Part shown: in pieces, positions 1 through 8,288 of the stretch | How the letters are laid out: every line of letters begins with the position of its first letter | Position numbering within the stretch: position 1 is the stretch's first letter | NCBI GenBank assembly: GCA_043748015.1 | Contig: JAYTOA010000057.1 | Coordinates: 1 to 21,700 of the forward strand | DNA length: 21,700 nt | Direction: 5' to 3' | From: JAIBBG01 sp043748015 | GTDB lineage: Bacteria; Bacteroidota; Bacteroidia; Flavobacteriales_D; Sanyastnellaceae | The notes under the pieces: generated by a model | What the model saw: the letters and a program-made list of their open reading frames with translations, nothing else | Told to the model about the DNA's origin: nothing | Database searches by the model: none | Program-made: the position numbers and the translations under genes

Positions 1-63
1 AACTTTATCAAATCAAGACTCCAACAGAAGTAACAAATTCGAAATTTTCCTTTAGATCAACTT

Positions 64-2577
64 TTGGTGATGAAAATTGGGTTGATGGAAGTTGCCTTAA
101 TATTGAACAACGGAGCAAATGTTGTTATAATTGGGAGTACTCTGAAATTTACTGAAGGTCATGGAATAATACTCGAACCCGGAGCAAATCTCACAGTTCT
201 AGGAGGTTCGGTACTTACAGGCTATTGCAATAAATTTTGGCTCGGTGTTCATGGTAAAGCATCTTCGACTTTAAGAAGCAATTTCAAATTACAATCCAAT
301 AGTAGAATCGAATATGCCAAAATTGGGTTCAGAAATTATCAGAACAGCACAAATTATGGTGGAAAAGTTGAATGCACTGATGCATTTTTTAAGAACAATG
401 AAGTCGACACTGAGATAAAAAATTACACAACAACCCAGGGCGATTATCTTGGAACTTTTACCAATTGTGATTTTCTATTGGATGCGCAATACATCCCTGG
501 TGGCAACTATACCCGTAGAGTGTATTTAGAAAGCGTTAGTCGTACAACTTATATCAATTGTGATTTTATAAACTCCAATTCCGGCTTTCTCAACGGTACC
601 GCCATGGAATATATAGCGCTGACCGCACGAAAGGCAAATTTCCAACTAATAGGTAATTGCGACCCAAACGTAGGAACATGCATCAACTCCAACATTATAT
701 CGGGATTTACTTATGGTGTATACGCCGATGCCATCAGCCCGGGAGCTGCGGTGAGCATCACACAAATTGCAAGGATGAAATTCTTATGCCATCGTGGTAT
801 TTATATATCCAGCCAAAACAGAAATAAGGTACTCAATTGTCGATTTAACAATATGCCTAGCGGATTTCCTGCCAATCCCTACACCATTGCTGCAGACAAT
901 GTCACGACCGGCAGTTTTGGTATTTACGAAAACAATTGCAGTGGAGCCAGCGTTGCATACAACACCATAAATCAGCTTGCCACAAATTTCAGATACGGCA
1001 TTGTGATGAATGGTTGTTCGGGTGGCACTTCATGGGTTTATAAAAACACACTCATCAATCAACGCTATGGTGTTTCATGCTGGAACAAAAACAGAAGCGC
1101 GAGCGGAATGGACGCTGGTGTAAAGGTGCAGTGCAATATATTCCAGAGCAATTTATACGACCTCTGGGTAAGCGACCCCGGTACAGATGATGGCATAAAC
1201 GCATCTATTGCAACACCGCAGGGCGCGACATCTGCATTTGGTTCAGTTAGCGCCGGCAACAACTTTAGCGCAAGCACTTCACCCTTAATTCCTTTTGATG
1301 ATATTAGAAGAGATAACAATGCCATCGATTTCACTTATTACTATGTCAATGGTGAAATGAATCCGAATGAATGCAGTGCAGATGATCAGCAAGTACTCTT
1401 GAACAATTTGTGTATGAATTCCTTTTTGATCAGCGAAAGCGGCAACAATGCCAATAGTGGCACCATTACTACAACGCTTATTCAATTGGTGCATGATGTG
1501 GAAGCCACGCATGACACCAAAGCAATACAACTTCATGCACTTGTTGACGATGGTGATACTCCTGAACTAACTGAAGAAGTATTGTTCACCACTTTTGCAA
1601 GTGCTTTGGAAACGTATGATTTGCTTATGCAGAATTCACCCCGATTGAGCGAAGCGGTCATGATTGAAGCCATTCAAAAGGAATATGAACTTCCCGCGGT
1701 GCTGCTCACCCAAATCCTTAAGAGCAATCCCACTGCAGCGAGAAGTCCTGAAATCAACAAAGTATTAGACGAAAGAATGAATCCCCTGACGGAGTACCAA
1801 CGAGAAGAAATTATGGAGGCACTTGCATGGGTAAGTCAGAAAGAAAACATCGAATGGCAAATGGGTTTCCTTCGTGACAATAGAAATTTCGCATTGGATC
1901 AGTTGTGGGATTTGTATGTAAACGATCCAAGTGTATTTGATCCTATCGCCGCTATCGTGCCATTGCTAGATGCAAATAAATGGTCAGATGACAGGATGTG
2001 GTTAGCCGAATTGCGTGCTTCTACCGGAGATTTTGTAGCAGCCAGTGATTCATTGCAGAACTACACCAATTATTTTGATGCAAGCGATGAGATGAAAGAT
2101 GAAATCACCGTGCTTGTTCAATTGCTAACATGGAACGAGCATCTAAAAAACGGTGGCACACTCACTTCTCAGCAATGGGCAGATATTGCGGTATTGGCTT
2201 TTGGCGGAACATCTCATTTGGCCTCACTTTCGGCAAGTATGCTTTCACCGGGCACAAATACAGATGTTGCCCTTTACGATGATGAAGAAGTAGAACCGCG
2301 TGCTATGAAAACTAGAAAAAATGCACCGACCACTTCCAAAGTCTTCCCCAATCCTACCGCCAGTTCTACCACCCTTCGTTTTGGGGAATACAGAAACCAT
2401 GTTGGTATTATTCAGATCTTAGATATGACTGGACGATTAGTTGCCACTTTCAACAAATATGACAACGGACAGGATTACTTTCTAAATATGGAACTGTTAC
2501 CTGTTGGTGCGTATTCCATTCAACTGCTGAAGCAGAATGGTGAGTTTTTGGAGGCGTTGCAGGTGATAAAACAATAA
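64..2577 (+). CDS. 5'-truncated parallel beta-helix protein with T9SS sorting domain
   Basis: The open frame begins after a TAA at 31-33. Possible starts are TTG 64, GTG 67, ATG 70 and ATG 85. All lie inside an IS terminal repeat, so none is likely to be the ancestral start. From codon 97 on, the protein reads as the repeats of a secreted right-handed beta-helix (runs of the type NGANVVI, PGANLTVLGG, WLGV, then Asn/Gly-rich rungs to about residue 440). A mostly helical region follows to about 735, and a type A T9SS sorting domain runs from about residue 761 (FPNP) to the end. There is no signal peptide, although a T9SS substrate needs one to cross the inner membrane. I infer that the signal peptide and N-terminal part were removed by an IS insertion. 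The product is probably not exported, and the gene may be a pseudogene. The next gene starts 12 bp after its stop, so the two were probably co-transcribed. Confidence 0.8.
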   Translation: MVMKIGLMEVALILNNGANVVIIGSTLKFTEGHGIILEPGANLTVLGGSVLTGYCNKFWLGVHGKASSTLRSNFKLQSNSRIEYAKIGFRNYQNSTNYGGKVECTDAFFKNNEVDTEIKNYTTTQGDYLGTFTNCDFLLDAQYIPGGNYTRRVYLESVSRTTYINCDFINSNSGFLNGTAMEYIALTARKANFQLIGNCDPNVGTCINSNIISGFTYGVYADAISPGAAVSITQIARMKFLCHRGIYISSQNRNKVLNCRFNNMPSGFPANPYTIAADNVTTGSFGIYENNCSGASVAYNTINQLATNFRYGIVMNGCSGGTSWVYKNTLINQRYGVSCWNKNRSASGMDAGVKVQCNIFQSNLYDLWVSDPGTDDGINASIATPQGATSAFGSVSAGNNFSASTSPLIPFDDIRRDNNAIDFTYYYVNGEMNPNECSADDQQVLLNNLCMNSFLISESGNNANSGTITTTLIQLVHDVEATHDTKAIQLHALVDDGDTPELTEEVLFTTFASALETYDLLMQNSPRLSEAVMIEAIQKEYELPAVLLTQILKSNPTAARSPEINKVLDERMNPLTEYQREEIMEALAWVSQKENIEWQMGFLRDNRNFALDQLWDLYVNDPSVFDPIAAIVPLLDANKWSDDRMWLAELRASTGDFVAASDSLQNYTNYFDASDEMKDEITVLVQLLTWNEHLKNGGTLTSQQWADIAVLAFGGTSHLASLSASMLSPGTNTDVALYDDEEVEPRAMKTRKNAPTTSKVFPNPTASSTTLRFGEYRNHVGIIQILDMTGRLVATFNKYDNGQDYFLNMELLPVGAYSIQLLKQNGEFLEALQVIKQ
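71..100. repeat. IS terminal inverted repeat (right-end type) plus TTAA
   Basis: Bases 81-100 match the right end of the IS at 18009-18028 in 19 of 20 positions. Similarity continues less strongly back to about 71 (12 of the 16 positions aligned with 18005-18020). The last four bases (97-100) are TTAA, the same tetranucleotide that flanks both ends of the downstream IS. The simplest reading is that an IS of the same family, or a short derivative of it, ends at base 96 and the host sequence resumes at about 97. Bases 1-70 do not obviously match the interior of the downstream IS, so this would be a relative rather than an identical copy. Confidence 0.75.
2344..2577 (+). repeat. Near-identical sorting-domain cassette, copy 1
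   Basis: This 234-bp segment encodes the T9SS C-terminal domain and stop codon of the first gene. It is repeated at 3898-4131 in the second gene with the same length, no gaps and about 14 differences by hand count (about 94% identity). The first 83 bases are identical, as is a later run of about 63 bases. Sequence just upstream of the cassette does not match between the two genes, so the copied unit is the domain and not the whole gene. Confidence 0.92.
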
Positions 2578-2589
2578 TCATATCAGACA

Positions 2590-4131
2590 ATGAAAAAATT
2601 AATAATAACACTACTCAGCCTGATATCTGGCTCAGTAGTTTTCTCGCAATACACTTACTTTAATAACGTCTATCAAGATGTGCCGGAAAATGCCGCAGTA
2701 TCTACTGGGATATTTTGCCTTGAGAATAGACATGTCAGTTTTTCTGTTATCGCAGATGGTGCATTCTATTTTCAATTTCGTGAATTAAACGATTTAGGAG
2801 ACATTATTTATGATCACAACTTTCCAGTATTAGACACGAGTATATACCTTGGGTTAAGTCATGGTCTTGAAGTATACACTGATGGAATCGCTTTGGCAGG
2901 TACTTTTGCAACTGCCAACAATAGTGCTATTGGTGCGGCGCAATGGTTTTCGACTGAAACTTTTGAACCCATCTGGTCGCATACCTTTAACGAAATAAAT
3001 GATAGCAGCAACATATCTCTTTTTACTTGTTTAAGAAAAATGAACGACGCAACATTTTATGTTGGAGGTACTAGATTAACCTATCTTGACGCAGACACGT
3101 GGATAGATGAGTTCTCCACCTACATCGCTCATCTGGATGAGAATGGTTCTACCATGAATGATTGGATCTTTGTTGAAGACAATCAATATTACCAGATTGA
3201 GGAAATATTCGAATTGGAAAATGGTAAACTATTGATATCAGGTACTCGAGCAATTTTCGAAATCAAAGATCATTTTCTGAGACTCTTCAATCCAACTTCA
3301 GGAGAAATTGAAGAAGAAGTAGTGTGGGGATCGCAGTGGAACGAGTCGGCAAACAAGCTCAGGAAAATGAGCAATGGCGACTATTACATGATTTACGACA
3401 GCATCTCTTCATCAGATGGTGAAATTGAACTCCCCTTACAACAAAAAAGCTGCTGGCTCAAACGAATTGACCCAAACAATCTGAGTACTCTTTGGCAAAC
3501 AGAAATTCCATTGAATGATCTCGATGTGCTTTGTAAAGAATTCGCAATAAATGGATTTGAACAAACACTCGACAACGGCTATGTATTCTGTTATCTCTAT
3601 GCTCCCGAAGACCTCACGCAAGGCTGGTATCAACCTCACCTGGTAAAATTGAACAGCAACTTTGAAGTGGAGTGGGTAAAAGAATATACCATCACCGATG
3701 AGTATCAGATCAAGTGGATTTTGGATATTGATATCGCCTGTGATGGTGGTTTTATTTGTACAGGTTTCGCTCTCGTACCTGCGTTCGGTACAATCCAGCG
3801 CCAATGGACATTCAAAACAGATGCCTGCGGTGAAATTGTACAGAGCAATTGTCCGGCGGTTGCTATTACCGAGAAACACAAAACCACTACCGGTATATTC
3901 CCCAATCCTACCGCCAGTTCTACCACCCTTCGTTTTGGGGAATACAGAAACCATGTTGGTATTATTCAGATCTTAGATATAACAGGAAGATTAGTTGCCA
4001 CTTTCAATAAATATGACAACGGACAGGATTACTTTTTAAATCTGGAACAGTTACCTGTTGGTGCGTATTCCATTCAACTGCTGAAGCAGAATGGTGAGTT
4101 TTTGGAGGCGTTTCAAATCGTGAAGCAATAA
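2590..4131 (+). CDS. Secreted beta-propeller-like protein with T9SS sorting domain
   Basis: The 513-residue product has a clear signal peptide (residues 1-19, lysines then a hydrophobic core, ending before Gln20). The middle, about 20-430, is made of repeated beta-rich segments with aromatic motifs such as WSHTF, LWQTE, EWVKEY and DGGFICTGFA, as seen in propeller-like Bacteroidota surface proteins. I do not recognise a catalytic site. Residues 437-513 form a type A T9SS sorting domain (FPNP start, ILDITGRLV core, a YSIQLLK-type strand near the end). The protein should pass the inner membrane by Sec and the outer membrane by T9SS, and be cleaved or anchored at the surface. It starts 12 bp after the upstream gene. 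Its function beyond secretion is unknown. Confidence 0.85.
   Translation: MKKLIITLLSLISGSVVFSQYTYFNNVYQDVPENAAVSTGIFCLENRHVSFSVIADGAFYFQFRELNDLGDIIYDHNFPVLDTSIYLGLSHGLEVYTDGIALAGTFATANNSAIGAAQWFSTETFEPIWSHTFNEINDSSNISLFTCLRKMNDATFYVGGTRLTYLDADTWIDEFSTYIAHLDENGSTMNDWIFVEDNQYYQIEEIFELENGKLLISGTRAIFEIKDHFLRLFNPTSGEIEEEVVWGSQWNESANKLRKMSNGDYYMIYDSISSSDGEIELPLQQKSCWLKRIDPNNLSTLWQTEIPLNDLDVLCKEFAINGFEQTLDNGYVFCYLYAPEDLTQGWYQPHLVKLNSNFEVEWVKEYTITDEYQIKWILDIDIACDGGFICTGFALVPAFGTIQRQWTFKTDACGEIVQSNCPAVAITEKHKTTTGIFPNPTASSTTLRFGEYRNHVGIIQILDITGRLVATFNKYDNGQDYFLNLEQLPVGAYSIQLLKQNGEFLEAFQIVKQ
3898..4131 (+). repeat. Near-identical sorting-domain cassette, copy 2
   Basis: This is the partner of the 2344-2577 segment, with the same length and reading phase. 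Most differences cluster in the last 25 bases and around codons for TGR and NLEQ. The identity is a DNA-level signal of a recent copy or gene conversion, because many silent positions are also shared. Confidence 0.92.
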
Positions 4132-4429
4132 GTAAAATTATGAATATGGCAGCTCAGCTAAAGTGCAGAACTGAAACCATCCTAAAGACCTCATTCCTCT
4201 ATTCTCAATTGGAAATTCGTTTGAGAACAATTTGCTATCCGAATCGTACAATCAGCACGCATGCTGCAAAAAAATGTATGACCTCTGAAATTCCGATAAA
4301 AAAACCTGCAAATTATTAGATGCAATCAGAAAATATAGTTCACATGCGCTTGTTGTTAATCCAGTATCTTTAAGGCAATATAGTTGAAAGTAAATGTTCT
4401 CTTTGCATTCAGAAAAAACATTACGGCAG
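4132..4429. other. Intergenic region upstream of the GH3 fusion gene
   Basis: This is about 300 bp without a supported gene. It presumably holds the end of the T9SS gene pair and the promoter of the GH3 fusion. TATCTTTA at 4365-4372 differs from the Bacteroidota -7 consensus TAnnTTTG at one position and lies 58 bp before the preferred start, but I see no convincing -33 partner. No strong stem followed by a T run is visible. Confidence 0.4.
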
Positions 4430-7400
4430 ATGAAGATCACATTCAGGCGAATATTTACCATTCTATCGCTCACCATTTTGATGTCGCAAAGCGTGTCTTC
4501 ACAAACACCTTGCTTCATGAAGTCGGATACACCGTGGGCAGATTCATTGATCAAAACCATGAGCATCGATCAGCAAATCGGTCAGTTGTTTATGGTGGCA
4601 GCGTGGAGCGATCCTGCCCACAAAGACTACGATGCTAACGGCGTTCAAAATCTCATTACCAAATACGGTATCGGCGGACTCATCTTTATGCAAGGAAGTC
4701 CGGGCAAGCAAGCCAAACTCACCAATCAGTTTCAATCAAAGGCCAACATTCCATTGATGATTGCGATGGACGCAGAATGGGGATTGGGAATGCGACTCGA
4801 TTCTACCATCGCGTATCCAAGACAAATGACACTGGGTGCTACGAGTGATGATAGTCTCATCTATCAGTTCGGAAAAGAGATGGCGCGTCAACTCAAAAGA
4901 TTGGGTGTACACGTTTCATTTTCTCCGGTAGTCGACATCAACAACAACGCAAAGAATCCTGTTATCTCCAATCGTTCATTCGGTGAAAACAAAGCACAGG
5001 TTACCACACAATCCATGATGTATATGCGCGGATTGCAGGACAATGGAATTCTCGCTTGCGCAAAACATTTTCCGGGTCATGGTGATACAGAAGTGGATTC
5101 TCACAAAGATCTTCCGGTAGTTGCGCATCCCTATTCAAGACTCGACACGCTCGAATTGTATCCGTATAAATTTCTCATCAAAGAAGGATTGGGAAGTGTG
5201 ATGACGGCGCACTTGTATGCACCGGCGCTAGACAGCAGCGGTTCCATGGCTTCTACGCTATCGCGACAAGTCATCACAGATTTGCTTAGAAAAAAAATGG
5301 GCTTCGATGGATTAGTGTTTACCGATGCGATGAATATGCAAGGCGTTGCGAAATTCTTCAAGCCGGGCGAAGTTGAAGTGAAAGCATTGATGGCGGGAAA
5401 TGATGTGTTGCTCTTCTCGCAAAACATTCCACTGTCGATCGAAAAAATTAAAGAAGCAGTTGCTGCAGGTCAAATCACCGAAGCGGAAATCAAAGAACAT
5501 TGTTATAGAATTCTTCAAGCCAAAGAATGGTTAGGATTATCAAAACCACAAAATGTAAATGTTGCAGGATTGTATGCTGATCTAAACAACAACGAAGCGG
5601 TGCAGATGCGCCGACAAATGGTTGAAGAGAGTATCACTGTATTGAAGAATGAATCTGGTATTGTTCCACTTCAGGATTTATTCGGAAAAAAAGTAGCTGT
5701 GGTTTCTATCGGTGTAGAAAAGGAAGCTGAGTTTGCGGCAACGTTGAGACATTACGCATCGTTCGATTCTTTCGTCATGGAAAAAAATCCTGACTTCAAA
5801 AAAGCGATGTGGTGGAGAGATACGCTGAGTCGCTATGACATCATTGTTGCGGCGATGTTGAACACAAGCAATCGTCCGGCGAAAAATTTCGGAGTAACCA
5901 ATGAATCATGTCGCATACTCAACTCGGCCGGTGAAGACGCTAAGGTGATACTTGCTGTTTTTGCGAATCCGTATTCGCTGGATGTATTGAAAGATCTTTC
6001 GAACATTGAAAGCGTGATGATCAGTTATCAGGATGATCCGATGACACAGCAAGCAACTGCGGAAATCATTGCAGGAGCAATAGCAGCTGATGGCGTATTG
6101 CCGGTAACCGCGAACGCGAACTACACAGTTGGTGCGGGTTATAGCACGCAAGGCGGAAATCGTTTGCGCTGGTACAATGGAACGGAAGCGACATACGCCA
6201 TGGCTCCTTCAACTATAGGCAAAGGAAATCCTGCAGGAGATTATGAAGAAGACATGATGTTGGACAACGGTGTTTCTACTTCAAAATCTGTCAACATCGC
6301 AAAAGATAAAATCGATGGATTTGCGGAAAGTGGTATTGCACGCGGTGCTTATCCTGGTTGCAGAATATTGGTCGCAAAAAAAGGCGCTGTAGTTTATGAT
6401 AAGTCATTTGGTAATCTCGATTGGAAAGGCGAACAAAAAGTGAATGAGAACACTGTTTATGATATCGCCTCCATCACGAAAATTGCATCGAGCACGTTGG
6501 CTGCAATGAAGTTGGTTGACGAAGGAAAACTTGACGTGAATAAAACACTTGGCGATTATCTGAACATACCCGCGAACAATGAATACAGCAAAGTGATCAT
6601 CAAGAATATGATGTCACATTGCGCAGGATTCGCTGCATGGATTCCATTCTACTCCCGCACCATGAGCAATGGAATACTTGACAAAAACATTTACAAAACC
6701 AAAGCAGAAAATGGTTTCACCACACAAGTTGCTGATGGAATTTTCATCATGGATACTTACCGCGATAGCATTTTCCGCCAGATCATCTCTACTCCTATCT
6801 CATCAGACAAGAGTTACAAATACAGCGACCTCGGATATTATTTTATACAGCGTATTGTAGAAAAACAAAGTGGTCAGAGCCTCGATCAATATGTCACTGA
6901 GAATTTTTACAGACCAATGGGATTGAGTACCATCGGATATCAACCTTTGAATAGATTGAAGACAAGTGACATCGCCCCAACGGAAAATGACAAGACATTT
7001 CGCTCGCAACATGTGCGCGGTTATGTGCATGATCAAGGAGCAGCGATGATGGGCGGAGTTGCAGGTCATGCCGGAATTTTCAGTTCAGCACAAGATCTTG
7101 CAGCCATCATGCAGATGATGATGGATGGCGGTTTGTATGCCGGAAAGACATACATCAAAAAGGAAACGATCAATATGTTCAACACGCGTCACTTTACCGG
7201 TAACAGACGCGGAATTGGATTTGACAAACCATCACTTTCACCGGGACATGGCTCTACCTGTGCAGACGCAAGTGCTTCCAGTTTTGGACACACAGGATTC
7301 ACCGGAACCATGGCGTGGGCGGATCCGGCAAATGGTCTCGTGTTCATTTTCCTTAGCAACCGCGTTGATCCCGATGCAGAAAACAAAAAGCTGCAAGACT

Positions 7401-7453
7401 TGAATATCCGCACAGAAATTCAAGAGGAGATTTATAAGGTGTGGGGGAAGTAA
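4430..7453 (+). CDS. Exported GH3 (NagZ-like) / class C beta-lactamase-like fusion hydrolase
   Basis: I chose the ATG at 4430 because it starts a proper signal peptide (MKITFRR then a hydrophobic stretch, ending SVSSQ near residue 25). An upstream in-frame ATG at 4394 would add 12 polar residues in front. This gives 1007 residues. Residues about 35-360 are a glycoside hydrolase family 3 domain with the NagZ signature KHFPGHGDT and DSH (212-225; D223 and H225 form the family's acid/base dyad) and the nucleophile in FTDAMNM (D299). About 370-560 resembles the GH3 second alpha/beta domain. From about 620 a serine hydrolase domain of the class C beta-lactamase/PBP type has SITK (S681, K684), YSD (Y798) and HTG (H954). 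By family knowledge the GH3 part cleaves beta-N-acetylhexosamine links, and the second part is an acyl-serine enzyme of DD-peptidase, esterase or lactamase kind. I infer a periplasmic or envelope role in peptidoglycan turnover. This architecture is known in Bacteroidota. Confidence 0.9.
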   Translation: MKITFRRIFTILSLTILMSQSVSSQTPCFMKSDTPWADSLIKTMSIDQQIGQLFMVAAWSDPAHKDYDANGVQNLITKYGIGGLIFMQGSPGKQAKLTNQFQSKANIPLMIAMDAEWGLGMRLDSTIAYPRQMTLGATSDDSLIYQFGKEMARQLKRLGVHVSFSPVVDINNNAKNPVISNRSFGENKAQVTTQSMMYMRGLQDNGILACAKHFPGHGDTEVDSHKDLPVVAHPYSRLDTLELYPYKFLIKEGLGSVMTAHLYAPALDSSGSMASTLSRQVITDLLRKKMGFDGLVFTDAMNMQGVAKFFKPGEVEVKALMAGNDVLLFSQNIPLSIEKIKEAVAAGQITEAEIKEHCYRILQAKEWLGLSKPQNVNVAGLYADLNNNEAVQMRRQMVEESITVLKNESGIVPLQDLFGKKVAVVSIGVEKEAEFAATLRHYASFDSFVMEKNPDFKKAMWWRDTLSRYDIIVAAMLNTSNRPAKNFGVTNESCRILNSAGEDAKVILAVFANPYSLDVLKDLSNIESVMISYQDDPMTQQATAEIIAGAIAADGVLPVTANANYTVGAGYSTQGGNRLRWYNGTEATYAMAPSTIGKGNPAGDYEEDMMLDNGVSTSKSVNIAKDKIDGFAESGIARGAYPGCRILVAKKGAVVYDKSFGNLDWKGEQKVNENTVYDIASITKIASSTLAAMKLVDEGKLDVNKTLGDYLNIPANNEYSKVIIKNMMSHCAGFAAWIPFYSRTMSNGILDKNIYKTKAENGFTTQVADGIFIMDTYRDSIFRQIISTPISSDKSYKYSDLGYYFIQRIVEKQSGQSLDQYVTENFYRPMGLSTIGYQPLNRLKTSDIAPTENDKTFRSQHVRGYVHDQGAAMMGGVAGHAGIFSSAQDLAAIMQMMMDGGLYAGKTYIKKETINMFNTRHFTGNRRGIGFDKPSLSPGHGSTCADASASSFGHTGFTGTMAWADPANGLVFIFLSNRVDPDAENKKLQDLNIRTEIQEEIYKVWGK

Positions 7454-7567
7454 GCGCTGTCACCATTTTTATCTCTTGCCTAAATATTATTGAATCGGTT
7501 TACCTCTAATAATTCCACATTCAAAGAAAGTTCAACCCTGAAGAAGCACCTTCAAACGTTGGGGATC

Positions 7568-7759
7568 GGCCTTAGAGAAAATACGTAGAAATCCTGACAC
7601 CGTAGGGCTAAAGACAAATCCCTGTCTGACGACTGATATCAAAAAAGAATAAGAGGGAATTTAGAATTGCATATCGGAGCCGGACTTTTTTGATATCCGG
7701 AGGAGTTTGGATTTGTCAGCCCGCAGGTGGCATGGATTTCAAGTATTTTCTCTACAGCC
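7568..7759. repeat. Long imperfect inverted repeat (MITE/REP-like hairpin)
   Basis: The left arm 7568-7647 pairs with the right arm 7685-7759 around a loop of about 37 bases. Matching blocks in order are tagagaaaatac (7573-7584 with 7743-7754), gaaatcc, cacc, gggct, gacaaatcc and a perfect 13-bp inner block gatatcaaaaaag (7635-7647 with 7685-7697). About 54 bases per arm pair, by eye. No coding frame runs through it. It could be a non-autonomous mobile element, a REP-type palindrome or a transcribed structured RNA. I see no clear target duplication and no second copy in the window. Confidence 0.8.
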
Positions 7760-7882
7760 TTGAAATTTTTTTTTATTCAAGAAAAAAAGAACGTAAAGTA
7801 GTTCATTCACTTAAACAGAGAGGGCTTTGCGAAGTAACCCGTTAATCCGAAAAAATTTTACTCATCCAAAAAAATTATTGCA

Positions 7883-8224
7883 ATGGGAGAATTTGTAATT
7901 GCGAAGAGAAGCAATGGAGAATATCAATTTAGTTTGAATACTGGCCACAGTCAGTTGATGCTTGCAAGCGAAGGATACAAGGCCACGCAAGGTTGCGAAA
8001 ATGGAATTGAATCGGTTCGAAAGAATGCGCTCGAGCTAACCAAATTCGATTTGAAAACGACTTCAAATGGAAAGCCTAATTTTAATCTGAATGCATGTAA
8101 TGACGAAATCATAGGAATCAGTCAGATGCATACAAGTATAGCGTGACAATGGCGTGGATTCCATTATGCGCAATTGATGGAAGCCGTTGTTGAAGAGATG
8201 AGATTATGGATTCACTTTGAGTAA
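7883..8224 (+). pseudogene. YegP/DUF1508-family protein, frameshifted
   Basis: The intact part (7883-8146, 87 residues) matches the YegP-like two-repeat fold: a FVIAKRSNGEYQFSL first strand pair, a SEGY.....CENGIESVRKNA helix, then a second repeat from TTSNGKPNFNLNA to GISQM. The second repeat should finish with RDNGI.SV..NA..A.VEDL. That ending is present but split between frames. DNGVDSIMRN is read from 8142 in a +1-shifted frame, and MEAVVEEM is read from about 8177 back in the original frame, ending at TAA 8222-8224. Two small compensating indels therefore appear to have broken a gene of about 113 codons. The 87-residue truncated product could still be made. The family has no firmly established biochemical role. 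There is no clear ribosome binding site. Confidence 0.75.
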
Positions 8225-8241
8225 TAATCTCGCGAGGCTCG

Positions 8242-8259
8242 GAATGTGATTTCACATTC
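8242..8259. terminator. Weak hairpin between the YegP-like gene and the receptor gene
   Basis: An 8-bp stem, gaatgtga with tcacattc, has a 2-base loop and is followed on the plus strand by a T run starting six bases later (8266-8272). It lies between the ends of two convergent genes, so a termination role is plausible. The short loop and the gap before the T run make it a weak candidate. Confidence 0.3.
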
Positions 8260-8288
8260 GCATACTTTTTTTGTTATACAATAAAAGC

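Noticed and set aside
4370..4378. ttaaggcaa resembling an IS end
   Set aside because: The match stops after nine bases and no partner repeat is nearby, so it is consistent with chance.
4394..4430. Upstream ATG at 4394 as the start of the GH3 fusion gene
   Set aside because: It would put 12 polar residues before a textbook signal peptide that starts at the ATG at 4430.
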